Assembly (NCBI GenBank): GCA_017506865.1
Contig: JAFCMP010000235.1
Coordinates: 434,001 to 498,000 of the forward strand
DNA length: 64,000 nucleotides
Source of the DNA: Tribonema minus
Lineage: Eukaryota; Sar; Xanthophyceae; Tribonematales; Tribonemataceae
Direction: 5' to 3'
Shown: piece by piece, positions 35,180-47,234 of the stretch
Numbering within the stretch: the stretch's first letter is position 1
Layout of the letters: each line of letters starts with the position of its first letter
Program-made: the position numbers and the translations under genes
The notes under the pieces: model-generated
Databases searched by the model: none
Seen by the model: only the letters and a program-made list of their open reading frames with translations
What the model was told of the DNA's origin: nothing

Positions 35180-35707
35180 AGAAGGAACTTCACAGGATTT
35201 ACTGGAAAGTGGCGCATTGGATGCAGCTCGGTAAGTGCTATCAGATGCACTGCTCAGAAGGCAGATGCGAGCACAAATACAGCACTTAAGAGACAATTCC
35301 TTATTTCCTTTTTGGCTCTGAAATGCCCCCTATTTCCTGCAAAAAGTCCTGCACGTTTTGTGTCAGAGTCTCAGAGACTCCTGCAGGCTCACGCAAATGG
35401 TGCATACATGTGGCTACCTCTAAAGTGATATATTATCTGAAAATCTCCGATCCCCAGTCTGTGACATGAATGTCATTTTCGTACCTATGTATACCCATGA
35501 GAGCGCTGATCTCAGCCAAACAAACGAGAGAGAGAGAGAGAGAGAGAGAGCAGGGGGCTGCGCAAGCATGCTGAGTCGCTGCAAACGACCAACCACTTGC
35601 TTGCAGTGTTGTTGGCAAAAAACGCTTTTAGAAATTATCGACAGCGCCATCACTTGAGAGTCATGACTAGTCAATGACACATGATACAGTGGGTCAAGGC
35701 ACACATT

Positions 35708-35868
35708 GACATTGGGTATTCCCAACGAGTATTCGAGTGACATACATTGACATTGGGTATTCCCACCGAGTATTCGAGTGACTTGTGTCACCGCCGAGGT
35801 TGGTCAACTGTTGGTCAACCGCCGCAAAGAGGAGCTGCCTGGTCAACCGCCGCAAAGAGGAGCTGCCT
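35708..35868 (+). repeat. Two short tandem duplications
   Basis: A 41-bp unit beginning GACATTGGGTATTCCCA is repeated at 35708 and 35749. A 28-bp unit beginning TGGTCAACCGCCGC is repeated at 35812 and 35840. Both are nearly perfect. Confidence 0.88.
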
Positions 35869-36084
35869 GACCATTAGAGAGCATCAGCGAGTATACACAT
35901 ATACTTTCTTTCAAGAAGCACACATAAAGCACTCACGAAATGCCGTCCGACCCTTTCCGGTGGCATTCCGACTTTTGTGGCCGGCCAAAACAATCATTTG
36001 GCTAGGATATCCTACTATTACAGTAGTAATGTGCAACAAAGGCACAAACATTGTTGTAACATTGTTCACAAAACCATGTAAGTA

Positions 36085-36600
36085 CATTATGGAGAGGGCT
36101 TTTCGCGCCCCTTGCGAAGCGAAATTAATAAAAGTACATAACTGCACGGCGTCAGCTCATGAGTACTACTCACACCTGGCTGCGTGAGCCCACCTTAGTT
36201 GTTTCTATGGTGTGCGCGCGCTGACTGGCACGGTGGTGCCCCTGGGCTGGCGTGTTGTTACCCGAGATGCCACAGCGCAGACTAGGCTGCTGCGTTGACG
36301 CAAGCTTTTCGAGTGCATAGGCAACCCGGCCTCCCTTGGGCCTTTATAAATACAAGTCCATACGTACATAACGTACTCTGGCCGTGTCATGACACACATG
36401 GCAGAATCCAGGGGGGGGCGGGCACATGGAGGAGGACGTAGGGGAGGACCCCGAGATGCCATTTGGCGGCGGCTGCGTTTGAGTGGTTGTCGTTGCGACA
36501 CTTTCAGACTGTCATACGACATGTAGATTCCTTACAGCTAGATGCCAATCATCTGGGCTTTTTCGCGCCCTGAGCGAGAATTAATAAAAAGTACATTATG
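36085..36600. repeat. Dispersed repeat ending in GGGCTTTTTCGCGCCC...AATTAATAAAA
   Basis: GCGCCC...GCGA..AATTAATAAAAAGTACAT occurs at about 36092-36140 and again at 36552-36598. The longer second copy (about 36455-36600, including ATGCCATTTGGCGGCGGC) is found inverted at 60540-60690. A shared A-rich end suggests one mobile family, perhaps non-autonomous. Confidence 0.78.
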
Positions 36601-36745
36601 GTATCATCCATACTTTCCTTGTTATGCGCTCTGTCGCTCGGTAGTTTGGTGAGCGCGGATAAGGGCCCCGGGACCCTGAGCACGAGCGGTTCAAGCCTAT
36701 AATCACCATGATGCAGTAGTACATGCACCCTGCCAACAAGAGACC

Positions 36746-38273
36746 ATGACAGAGAATTCCATTGACGAGGTGTGGGGGCGGCTCAGGGCTGCTCGTGCTG
36801 CTGCGGAGCAGAGGAAGAGAGCGGGCGAGGCTCCCGCTGCTGCGCAGGATCAGGATCAGGCGGGGCGGGCGCTCGAAGACGGCGCTAAGCTCCGTCCTGA
36901 CGACGACGCATCCCGCGCACCAAAGAAAGCGCGACAGAACGCAGCGCCTGAGTTGGAAGCGGAGCCTGTCGCTGCTTTTGGTCGTGCTGCGGGTGAGGGG
37001 GCTCAGAGCGACGCCGCTGCCCGTGGCGACGGTACACAGCTTGCCACGAGCCACGGCCGTCTGGCGAGCCGCAGAGTTCTACCGATGCCGATGTCGTAGG
37101 ATGCAGCAAGCAACTTGAAGCCACTTCTGCAAACGGTGTCGCTGCTCCATCACCGAAGGCAAAAGGTGTAGCACGGCCGCAGCTGCATGAGGCAGCTGCC
37201 AAGATACCCAGCAGTGCTGCCCATCAGCTTCTGCTGTCAGTCCGTTCACTGACTGGCAGCCCCACATCAAAGAGATCTACCAGAGGGAGGTGGTCTTTGT
37301 GGATACAGCGCAGGCAGGCCTGCTACACCTGGAGATGTGCGGAGCACCACCTGCTGCACTGTTCCCGGCGCACAAGGCGCTCATCCTCGAAAAGGTCGCC
37401 ATGGGCAGGATGGTGTTCTCAGCGGTGAACGCTCTCGGCATGCACGCCCACGGGGAGGTCGACCTGCACGGACTGCGACCAATCGGAGCCAAGGTGCGCA
37501 CCACCCTACCAACCCACATGTATTGGAAACTTGTACGACAATTTCAGAAGTCAGACAGAGGTAGCTGAGGATTCACAAGTGCCGCTGTGAGATGTAAATT
37601 TGAAACACATCATCAATTTGCATAGAAGAGCACATTGCAAACTCGCGCCCTTGCAGCGTCACGCAGCATGCTCAAGGGCTAGCACTATGCGGGGCGATTG
37701 GCGGCAGTGTACACGCAAGCCCAGCAACACCACTACCGTCCTGCAATAAGGCTTGTATAGTGCACGATCATCATGATGCTGATGTTCTGATTCGCAGCAC
37801 ACGCAGCCTGAATGCGGCATTGTGCACCGGCGCCACCTCGAGCCAACGCGCACTCTGACTCGCTGCTGCAGTGGCTAAAGCTACAGCGCACACGCACACG
37901 CTCTGCACTGCAGCTCGTGCTCATGGAGGTGGTGGAGCCGCTGCTCGTCCGACGGGGCCGCTTGGTCCTCGTCACGGGGCATGGAGTACACAGCCCCAGC
38001 GGCATGTCCATCATCCGGTCGATCGCGAAGGACCACTTTCAGGGGCACCCTCTGGGGTTTACGTGCGTGCAAGCAACCAACCCGGGGCGGCTCGTGCTCC
38101 AGGTTCCAAGGGGCGCTTTCGGCAGCGATCGCTACCCCCCACCGCTTTGGCGCAAAGGGGTTGCAGACATGGTGGCAGCGGGTGTCTTTCACGCTCAGGC
38201 ACGCATTCAGCACGCCGCTGCTGCAGCGTACTGCCGCGGGGACCTGGGAATTGAGTGGATGCAGGGCATCTAG
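36746..38273 (+). CDS. Smr-domain protein
   Basis: Smr domains are small nucleic-acid-binding or nuclease folds found in MutS2 and in organellar PPR proteins. Exon 1 starts at the ATG 36746 (MTENSIDEVWGRLRAARAA) and runs to about 37031. It is charged, disordered and carries a basic PKKAR motif. Exon 2 (about 37228-37493) begins near FTDWQPHIKEIY and ends HGEVDLHGLRPIGAK. Exon 3 (37914-38273) begins LVLMEVVEPLLVRRG and continues LVLVTGHGVHSPSGMS with a TNPGRLVLQV strand. Exons 2 and 3 join in phase 0 and recreate the Smr signature: a DLHG motif, then about 25 residues later TGHGxHS. The tail of about 45 residues to the TAG at 38271 has no known motif. The exon 1 to 2 junction is uncertain; phase 1 donor GACG|gtacac with acceptor CATCAG fits. 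Targets cannot be read from the sequence. Confidence 0.78.
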
Positions 38274-40339
38274 TTGCCACCGTGGACACGCGCTGTCAAG
38301 CTCAGAGCGCGGCGCACGGCAGCGCTCAACACGCCAGAGGTTGCTAGGCTGCCCCTCGCTGGCACAACCGCATTCTACTGCAAATCTCGCTGACGCGGCA
38401 ACGGCTGGATGGCCAACAGTGCTCCGCCAGGTCGAGGCGTACAGGCCGTCGCAGCCACTGCCGCCGCAGCGCAGTGGCCTTGCTTCGCATGCAGCTCCAA
38501 GGCGGCACCCACAAGCAGCAGCATCAGCGGCATCAGCACCAGCGGCATCAGCACCTGTGGCATCGCACCAGCAGCATCAGCACCAGCGGCATCAGCATCA
38601 CCAACCGCCGTCGTCGCGCCACGTGCGCAGCGGTGCAAGATTCCATGTCTGGCGTTCTTCATGTCTGACGATCTGCTGAGGGCCGGCCGCAATGCTCAGC
38701 TAGCAGCGACAGCGTCGCTCACTGCAGCCACTGCGACAGGCGCTTCCGCAGGCGGTGGAGCCCTGCTTTTATCAGTTGAAGTTTCTAGACTTTAGTCTGA
38801 GGGTGATGCCAGAGGCTTTGATAGCACGCTGGATCACTGACCTTACTGGCAGTCCTAATGAATGGCTAGCATTTACCATTTAGAAATCGCCATTGCGACT
38901 GCTGCCACATCGTCTGCTCTCGTCCACGTTTTGCTATGCTACGTGTTGAGATTACCAGTGGTGTTCACACCTGCCCTGTATTGCAGCCAGATGCACAGAG
39001 GACTGTTCGTGGACAATGAAGTGCAGCATTGCAAGTCAAGATTTGTTGAAGTCCAGCAATGAAATGACGTGTGTCTGCATGGCACACGCTGGCTTGCCAT
39101 TGAAGACAGAAGCGCACAACCATGTTGAAGTATGCTAGTTCACTGGCTGTGCATGTTTGATGTGGACTCATATTATTGAGCCGGTGGTCTGATCAGTGAC
39201 TTTGCCAGGTGTGCACAGTAAGCAGTGCATGCATGCCAGTGCTTGCAGCAAGGTGATGGTGACTGTGGTGCCGAGCCCACTGCATGTGGAGGTGTGCGGC
39301 TGACCGCCACTGCATGCTGTTCAGTGTATGGTCAAGCGTGCGGCATAAGGCTTGTGACGATACGCAACAAACTGTCGACGCCAACAACATGAAAAGCTTG
39401 CATCAGTCCGCACGCGCAACGGTACGGTAACGGGTACCACGGTGCTGATACGAGCAACACATGAGAGACAGGCATTCACGCAAAACCATCATCGACGGCG
39501 CTGCAGCTGCTTGCAAAACGCTTGGTATTGAGGACACACTGGCGCAGTTGGGGCGAAGCCGGCAGCGCAATGCACACAGCTGCGGCGTGTAGGGCTGTCG
39601 CGCTTGCGCCAGCAACCAGCACGCACGCGCCGCCCCCCCTCTGCTGTACAGTCTGGCGCACCTAGACCCCAAGCGCCGCACCTGCACTTCACATGCCTCA
39701 GGTTGCTGCTGCGCGACAGTGCAGATAGCAGAAGCCGACGGCGCACATGTGCGCTGCGCATGCGGCTGCGACACGGAACATCCACGCGAGAAGCGCGCGT
39801 GCTCGTTTGCCTGCGCCGCACGCCTGCGTGACTGCCGCCGCAAGGGCTGCATTTTCCCGTATGCCCCCCCCCCCCCCCCCCCCCTGCATGCGCGCTGCGC
39901 AAACGCACGCGCGCCCCCACATGCTGTCTGTGAGCAGACGGACCTTTGCTCATTGAAGAAGCGGTAGCCAAGAGGCTTCTCACCGCACACGAGCAAGTAT
40001 GCACCGCCGCAACTAAGCTGCCGAACTACACATGAACCGCTTGCCCCTGGTGCCCCACCGCCTGAGCCAACTGATGATGCAATGACTTGAGGTTGGCTGT
40101 ATGCACGCACTCCCATCAAAGCGTGCGGCTTCAACTGACGGTTTTTGCTGCCCGAGCACACAACTCGTCAGCCTATGGAGCAACCACCCCTGAGGCGCCG
40201 GAACTCAAAGTGAAAGCCCACTAGCATTGCAGTGCCTTGCAGCCCCAAAACTGCGCTCCTCCGGCCCAACCCGCAGCGCGCACGTACACAGCGCGCACCC
40301 CCCACCCCCCCCCCCACCCCCCCTTCTTGAACTTCAACT
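38274..40339. other. Intergenic, with minisatellite
   Basis: It is convergent between the Smr gene and the unidentified minus-strand gene. A minisatellite built on AGCAGCATCAGCACCAGCGG occupies about 38512-38605. C runs occur at about 39867-39887 and 40297-40322, the latter ending just outside the minus-strand gene's stop codon. Frames through 39403-40161 are GC artefacts. Confidence 0.5.
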
Positions 40340-43300
40340 CTACAACTTAATCATACGCTCCTCCTGCCCCTTGCCGAGCTTGATGCGCAGCCACTTGGCG
40401 TACTTGGCGTAGTGGCTAGAGAGCACCGCATCCGTCTCATTTGGTATTGAGAGGGCGAACTCCTGCCAGACCTCAGGGGGCGCCCCCGCGGGCGCGCCGT
40501 CGGGCGTCAGCTGCACCTCCCTGGGAATGAGGGTGGCAGCGAGCAGCAGAGGGTAGTGAGTGGCAGCGAGCAACTGGGCATAGTGTTTCAGGTATGTGAA
40601 CCCATTGGCGGGGATCTGCGGTCGTGTTCGGAGTGTGTGGCAAGGCAAGATGGCAGCGAGTACCAGTGATGAGCAGCAGAGGGCGTGTGTGTGGCAGTGA
40701 GCAGCGGCGGGCGCAGATGGCAGCGAACAGGTGCAGTGACAGCGAGCAGCGGCATTAAGCGCGTCCCCGTGGGCGCACCCTGCGGCGTCAGCTGCACCTC
40801 CCTGGCGGGGGTCGCGCGGTGGCAGTGCGCAGCGGAGGACGCGTGTGTGGCAGTGACACCGATCGCGTAGACTGTTTCACGCCCTGAGCGAGCATTGCTG
40901 ATGAGTACAACTGCGGAGGACGTGTATACGATCCTCTCCACCCCTCGTACACCTTCAGTGAGCAGCGGTTGGTGCAGAGATGGTAGGTAGCGAGGCGAAC
41001 GGACAGCAATGGCAGTGAACAGCGGCATGTGGGGATGGGGACGGCAGCAAGTAGGTGCGGGTTGCAGTGAGCTGCAGCGGAAGGCGCGCGCGGCAGTCAG
41101 CAGAAGCAGCCGCAAGAAATCTATCTACTGTTGTGTGCGGCAAGGCCTGCGGGTGCGTGGCAAGGCAGTGGGGGTGCGGACGGCAACGAGCACGTGCAGG
41201 TGGCAGCGAGCAGCGGCGGGTGCACATGGTAGGTAGCGAGAAAAGCGGTCAGCAGCAGCAGTGAACAGCGGCGCGTGCAGACAGGTTGCGGTGAGCTGCG
41301 CCAGAAGGCGCGCGCGGCGGGCTAGCAGCAGCGGGCGCACATGGCAGCGAGCAGCGGCATATGGCAGCGAGCAGCGGCGAATGCAGATGGTCGTGAGGCG
41401 AATGGTGGGACAGTCGCAGTTTGCACTGGCATGTGACAGTGGCTGTGAGAGCAGCGGCGGGCGCAGATGGCAGTGGGCAGGTGCGGGCGGCAGTGCTCGG
41501 CAGCGGGCGCAGGCGGCAGCGAGCACCGGCACGTGCAGCTGGCAGCGCGCCGATGGCGGTGAGCAGCGGCTGGGGTGTGCGATCGCAGTGAGCAGCGGCG
41601 GCGCAGATGACAGCGAGCACTTGGCGGCCGCGCGCTGTCATGAAAGTTACCAATGATTAAAAGTACAACCTCGGCGCTTTGTCACGAGGTAGGCGTTGAC
41701 TTCAAGAGCACGCTTGACTTCAACCGTCTCGGCTATTGCGCGGCCTAACTGAGAACAGCTGAGTACAACTTCGGAGAGCGTGTATGCAGTCCTCTCCGCA
41801 CCTCGTGCGCGTGACCTGCGCATCGTGTTCCGACTCGTATACAAGTACCGTGACTACGTACACTCGGGACTAACAAAATGTCTATACTTCCGGATACGCA
41901 TGCGCATGCAACTACACATCCGCTCCGCTCCTCGTGAGCGTGAGCTGCATGTCGGGGAATGTCCATAGTTCATCGTACACGTGCACATGCAACTACAAAT
42001 CCTCTCTCCGCACCTCGTGAGCGTCAGCTGCATGTCGGGCAATGTCTATACCTTGCACTGTCTTCACTTCAAGGCAAGTGTATGCATGCGACTATAAACC
42101 CTTTCCGCACCTCGTGAGCGTGAGCTGCATGTCGGGGTGCAGGACCAAGTCGCTCTCCACGTACTTGCGCATGAGCGCGAGGTCGGGATCCACGCGCACG
42201 CGCGCGCCGTGCGGCCACCCGCGCGTCTTGGACCACGTCTCGCGCCGCCGCTTGCCGCCCTCGCCGCTCCACGACGCGGCGCCTGCGGACAGCGCAGCGG
42301 TATATGCATCTTTGGTGTGTCACGCATGCGCGGTGAGCGATTTGTGTGCAGGCGGCGGCGCTCTCCTGCGCGCGCTGCGCTGATGCCGGCGCCCCACCGG
42401 CAGCGCGCGTTTGATGCTCTGCGCGACTTCACAACGCGCTCAGACGGCGCTGCGCTTAACTGCTGCGATGCCGGCGCCACAGCAGATGGTGGCAGCAAAG
42501 CGGCGCCAACTTCCATCAACTTCAACATTCACTTCTTCTTGCTTGTAGCATCGCTGAATGGCGGCAACGCTAAATGGCGGCAAAACCTCAGTGCCGATGG
42601 TGCCGCCACCGCGGCGTCGGCGCTGCACGCGAGGAGCGCCTTTTGTGGTGCTCCTGGCTTTACCACTGAGCTAAAAAGCTCGTGCACACTTGGCAGGGTA
42701 GCCGTCCCCTTCTGGGGTTCCAGGAGACCACACTTTTGCAGGCGGTCGCGGTCGGCTGCGCTTCGGACCCCTCAGTGCCCCCAAAGGACCTGGTGACTGC
42801 AGCGGCGTCAATGACGACGCGCACAGCTGCCATCGACTTCGACATGCACATCTTGGCGCACAACTTCTGATTTTCGAGTGTAAGGGGCTATCGAAGATGT
42901 GGTTCCTGACCCCTTGCTGTTTGGACTTACAGTAGGGGCTCCACCCTTCCTTGAAGTATCACCCAACGGTTGTGCCTTGATCTATACCCGCGATTACCCC
43001 TTACCACAACTGCCAGCAACTTCAACACTCACTTCTCGAGAGAGAGACTCGCCGCCGATGGTTCAACATGCGCTTCTGTCGCCATGCGCGCCATCGCGCT
43101 CAGTTTTGACAAAAACTCTCCGCCGATAGTGCCCGCGGCGGCGGTCGCTGCGGCGGATCCGCAGCACGCGGTGAGCGCCCTGTGCAGGCGGCCGAGATCT
43201 ACGGCGGCGAACAACTTCAACATTCACCTCAAGTTGTTTGCACGTAACCGCTTCTCAATTTCTGAGCAGAGACTCACCGCCGATGGTGCCCGCGGCGGCC

Positions 43301-46300
43301 GTCGCAGCCGCCGAGCCGCCGCACGCGGTGAGCGCCCTGTGCAGGCGGTCGAGATCCGCGGCGGCGAGCGTGACGTCCACGTCGATGACGGCGCGCACCG
43401 CAGGCATATTCAACTTCAACTTCTCTGAGAAAAAAAAAAACTCACCGCCGATGGTGCCCGCAGCGGCAGTCGCGGCGGACGACCCGCCGCACGCGGTGAG
43501 CGCCCGGTGCAGGCGGTCGAGGTCCGCGGCGGCGAGCGTGACGTCGGCGTCGATGACACAGCGCACCGTGAACTCGCGCGCCTCGAAGGCGACGCCGGGC
43601 GTGGCGTGGTCGCGCGCGAGGTCCGCCGCCGCCGCCGCCGCGAGCGCCACGCTGCTGAGCTTCTGACCGTGCGTGAGGTGGCTGAGCTTGGCTGCGGCGG
43701 CGGCGGCGTGTAGCGTGCCGGGGGGGGGGGGGGGGAGCGCAACGTGCGTCAAAGAATGAAGAATTGCGTGTACGGTGCTGACAGAGTTGAGCTGAAGTGC
43801 TGAAGAGGAAGGTACGTCTTCAAGAAGCTCAGCGAAATTTTAGGTCACACAAAATGCTGATTTTTGCCGCCGCCGCCGCTGCGAGCGCTGCGCTGCTGAG
43901 CTTCTGGCCATGGGTGAGGTGACTGAGTTTGGCTGCGGCGGAACAAGGGCGTACCGTGCAGATAGAGTTCACCTGAAGGGCGCGACACGTGCACGGCGCC
44001 AATCCCTGAAAATGCACTGCGAAGAGCGCAGAAGCGCTGCGTGCGTGCCCAGAGCGAACGTGCACGGCGGTGCCCTGCGGCCAGCATCTTGCGCATCTCT
44101 AGCCGCCGCCGCTGCGCGCGCACCGTAGAAATGTACATGGAATCAAAACATCTTATGCCTGACCTGGCTGAGCGTCACCATGAGTCGTAAGCGTCGGTCA
44201 TTGACCACACGGCTCATCCTGATCGCGCGGGGGCTCGGCAGCGCTGCAACACCCCCCCCCCCCCCCCCCCTCCTCCCCCCCACATGCAGTTACACCGCCA
44301 CTCACAGCGCTCGCTGGCCGCGACGCTAGAGACGGCGCCGCTGCAGCCAGCTCCGAAGCGACAACCAATACCGCACCCGCACGCATTGCACGCGTGCGCC
44401 CCAGTGCACGTGTGCGCGCTACAGTCCAGAACCGCCCCCATCACTACCACCACCGCCGGACACCAAGCTCACTGGCAGCAGTGCCGGCGCCGACGCCGCT
44501 GCGCCGGTGATGCGGCAACAACAGGCCCGGCCGCGCATCACGCACGGTACGCCCACCTCCCCTCTGCGCACCCCCGGATACGCACACTCAAACACACACA
44601 CGCCTACACCGCCACTCACAGCGCTCGCTGGCTGCACCGCTGGCGATGGCGCCGCTGCAGTCGGCGCGCTGCCGGCGCAACACGGAGCCCGGCCTGCATC
44701 ACGCACACCTCCACACACGCACACTCACCGCGCTCGCTGGCCGTGCAGACGGAGACGGTGCCGTTGCAGCCGGCGTGGCGGTGCGCGGCCTGCGCCTCGG
44801 GGATGCTCTTGACAACGCCGAACGCGCCCGGCCGCACGCACGCCGAGTTCAGCGAGCACTGGAAAACGCCCACGCCCCCCGAGGGGCCTGAGGCGTGCAG
44901 CAGCGGCGGCGGTGTGCATGCGCAGAGCTGTGAGCGGATGCGATATGAGGGTGATGAAAGTGACCGGATGGCATTCGGTGAGCGACAGGGGGGGGGGCGA
45001 GGGGGTAGACTGGCGGCCCTCTTGCGATACAGGGGGCACTGGTAGTCGCCCGCGCTCGAGGCGCCTGAGGCGTGCAGCAGCGGCGGCGTATGTGAGAGCT
45101 GTGCGCAGATGTCAGTTCCAGGTAAATGACAGGACAGCACGCGGTGGACAGCGGCGCCGGCTTACTGGGACGGCTCTTGAACTCGGGGTGATACTGTTAA
45201 TATTTCAGCGAAAGCGTGCAGGGCGGGGGGGGGGGGGGGGGGTTGTCAGCGCTCAAGCACATGGCTCAATGCCACGCATGCAGCGGCGTGTTGCTGCAGC
45301 GATCTATGTAATGTGCTGCAGGGGGGGAGGTGAGCGGGGGGTGAGCGGGTACATTGCGGCCCCTCTTGCAACACAGAGAGTTTACTGGTAGCCGCCCGCG
45401 GTGGAGGCGCCTGAGGCGCGCAGCAGCGGCGGCGTTGTGAGCGTGCGCAGAGCTGTGTGCAGATGTGAGGTCCAGGTAAATGACAAGACAGCATTGGGTG
45501 AGCGACAAAAGAGCGCGCCCGAACCAGAGCACACTGAAGTGGGATGCGCAAGCAAGATTGGCATGGTACGCGCTGCTCGTGCTCTGCTTAGAGTTGCCCT
45601 ACCCTGAACCCCAAGGTGGTACGTGACTATGACGGGCACTGGTGGTAGCTCATGTGATAGCTCATGTGTTGAGCGCTGAAGCACGCGAGTAATGCCCAGC
45701 GAGAGGTGTGAACAACGCCCCAGCTGACCGCTAGTCGTGCGCTGCCGCAAGGGCAGGGGCAAAACTAGAGGTGGGGGTCAAGGCTCGGCTGCAGCGGCTC
45801 GGGCGGGCGCCGCGGCAATTGGTTGTGCAGGCGAACAGCGTGCTCTGCAGCACAGGCGCTGCGATGCACGAGCCCTCTGCGCCATGCGGGAAGCACATGG
45901 CCGTGCTTACGCTGTCGGTGCGCTGCGTGCGATCTCGAGCTCCGCGTTAGAGGTGGCGTCGAAGGCTTGTCGAGATGTGCGCATCAGCACACGCGGGCAA
46001 GCTGCAGGCGTAGTGCCTTCGTGTCCCATAACTTGCTTTACTGATGGATCTATGGTCATCGTGCAAGAAGAGGGCCTGATCGCCTGACCCTCCGCACCTG
46101 TGGCAAAACACTGCAAGCATTGTGAAGGCGCCCCTGCTCCAAAACTGTAGATTGACCACCATCAGACTTGGCTGCGTTGAGTGATGTGGTCGCCAATTGA
46201 GCGGCGGCTGCCCTGCACCTACATACTGTAATTTGAGGCTGCCTCTCTGTTATCATGAGCTACCTCTGCAACAACGTTGTGCGCTCGCCCCCAGCGACGC

Positions 46301-46591
46301 AAACAAGACGGAAGCGCAGCGGGACGCAGGAGCTACCTCTGCAACAACGTTGTGCGCTCGCCCCCAGCGACGCAAACAAGACGGAAGCGCAGCGGGACGC
46401 AGGCACTCAGAAATTGCCGCTGCGAGCCAGTACCTACATACACCCTCGCCCTCACCTGGCTCCTTTCTCTTCTTCATGAACAAGCCGCCGGTGTCCAGGG
46501 GGACCCCCCCATCCCGAGCAATGCCGCTGCTGGCAGGGGCCTGGGCGGCAACTGGTGCCTGCACAGTGCCGCTTTCCTTGTTACCGTCCAT
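40340..46591 (-). CDS. Unidentified multi-exon protein-coding gene
   Basis: Exons supported by phase and consensus: 46456-46591 (start ATG; MDGNKESGTVQAPVAAQAP, ending FMKKRKEP), 45911-46001 (PRVLMRTSRQAFDATSNAE), 44729-44858 (CSLNSACVRPGAFGVVKSIP), 43446-43691 (KLSHLTHGQKLSSVALAAAA and FTVRCVIDADVTL), 42111-42282 (KRRRETWSKTRGWPHGARV and DPDLALMRKYVESDLVLHP) and 40340-40520 (LTPDGAPAGAPPEVWQEFA, ending RIKLGKGQEERMIKL). The last four join cleanly. Exons 2 and 3 do not match in phase, so a small exon between them is missing from my model. About 280-300 residues in all. No signal peptide or membrane segment is evident. I recognise no family. Several junctions have echo copies on one or both sides. 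It is divergent from the PAPS transporter gene. Confidence 0.68.
40560..41625. repeat. Irregular minisatellite in last intron of the unidentified gene
   Basis: Many variants of GCAGCGAGCAGCGGCGGGCG and GCGCAGATGGCAGTGA recur through about 1 kb. A partial copy of the last exon's head (GTCAGCTGCACCTCCCTGGC at about 40786-40805) is embedded, upstream on the minus strand of the real exon at 40520. Confidence 0.8.
41790..42045 (-). repeat. Three echo copies of exon 42111-42282 tail
   Basis: The exon end (GACATGCAGCTCACGCTCAC, then GAG|gtgcgg) recurs at about 42003-42036, 41927-41960 and more weakly at 41795-41830. Each is followed by a variant of GGAGAGG. They lie downstream of the exon on the minus strand. 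Confidence 0.87.
43120..43400 (-). repeat. Two echo copies of exon 43446-43691 tail
   Basis: The tail coding LDRLHRALTACGGSSAATAA, then AGTIGG and donor gtgag, recurs at 43268-43400, still open and coding VIDVDVTLAAADLDRLHRA, and shorter at 43120-43213. Both retain donor gtgag. A copy of the exon's head (LSHLTHGQKLSSAALAAAA) lies upstream at about 43868-43935. Confidence 0.88.
44290..44690 (-). repeat. Echo copies of exon 44729-44858 tail
   Basis: The end of the exon, coding GCNGTVSVCTASER before the donor, recurs as decayed copies near 44620-44680, 44450-44500 and 44300-44365. The last codes GCSGAVSSVAASER and keeps a gtgagt. Copies of the region just before this exon (GCCGCTGCTGCACGCCTCAG) lie upstream at about 45057-45085 and 45408-45435. 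Confidence 0.82.
46257..46402 (+). repeat. Perfect 73-bp tandem duplication
   Basis: The unit 46257-46329, beginning GAGCTACCTCTGCAACAACG, is repeated without a visible change at 46330-46402. It lies in intron 1 of the unidentified gene. Perfect identity implies a recent event. Confidence 0.93.
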
Positions 46592-47234
46592 GTCTGTAGA
46601 GAGAAATGGTGGCTCCTCTCCCCCTCCCTAAGCTCATCCACTCGCGGCGCCAGCCGCCGCTAGCCCGCCTGCCAAGCTGATCACGACGCCGTGCAATCCG
46701 GTCCGCCGCACTCCGTGATCGCACGAGCTGGTCGTTGAAATGATGGCAGGAGATGACGATGCGAACATGAGACGCAGTGCAGATTTCGCGAGTAAACACA
46801 CAGCACGTAGGTGAAGCAACTGCGCCTGCGGATTGATGTTTGAAGAACTGCAGGAGCTGCACCTGCAAGACGTGACAGCCTCGTTTGAAAATTACATCAC
46901 GCAGCAGTAGGTAGGGCGGCAACGCTTTCACCAACAGAGCACGCTGTCATGACGATCTGAAAAGATGTGGCACGATTCAAAAGCACGAAACTCGATTCGC
47001 TAGAATTGGATAGGATGTCAGTTTCACTCACCGCAGATGCAATAGAGATTGTCCTGACGCCTCCAGGGGGGCAACAGTAGGAGTTGGCAAGCAGAGCTTT
47101 CGATGTCCCGAAGCTCGCCTAATGTTTGAAGTTCTCCTCATGTTTTGAAGTTCAAAACGTTGGAAAAAGCAACGTGAATTCCCGGTGCTCCTGCCAAGCC
47201 GTGCACAGCTGAGAGCGCCTCTGCGGTTGGCCTG
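46592..47234. promoter_or_regulatory. Divergent intergenic region
   Basis: The 643 bp between the start codons of the unidentified minus-strand gene and the PAPS transporter gene must hold both promoters. No TATA box or other motif is clear. Confidence 0.45.

Larger units (their letters stand above)
32336..36745. other. Gene-poor, repeat-bearing region
   Basis: It holds a (GT)n run at about 32758-32779, an A/G-only tract at about 33040-33090, a TTAGGG tract at 35154-35179, an (AG)n run at 35526-35551, short tandem repeats at 35708-35868 and dispersed repeats at 36085-36145 and 36455-36600. The stretch 33100-34800 is visibly less GC-rich than its surroundings. No gene is confidently recognised. 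Confidence 0.5.

Noticed and set aside
39403-40161. 252-codon minus-strand frame
   Set aside because: It crosses a poly-C/G run and lacks any motif; residue mix is that of random GC-rich sequence.
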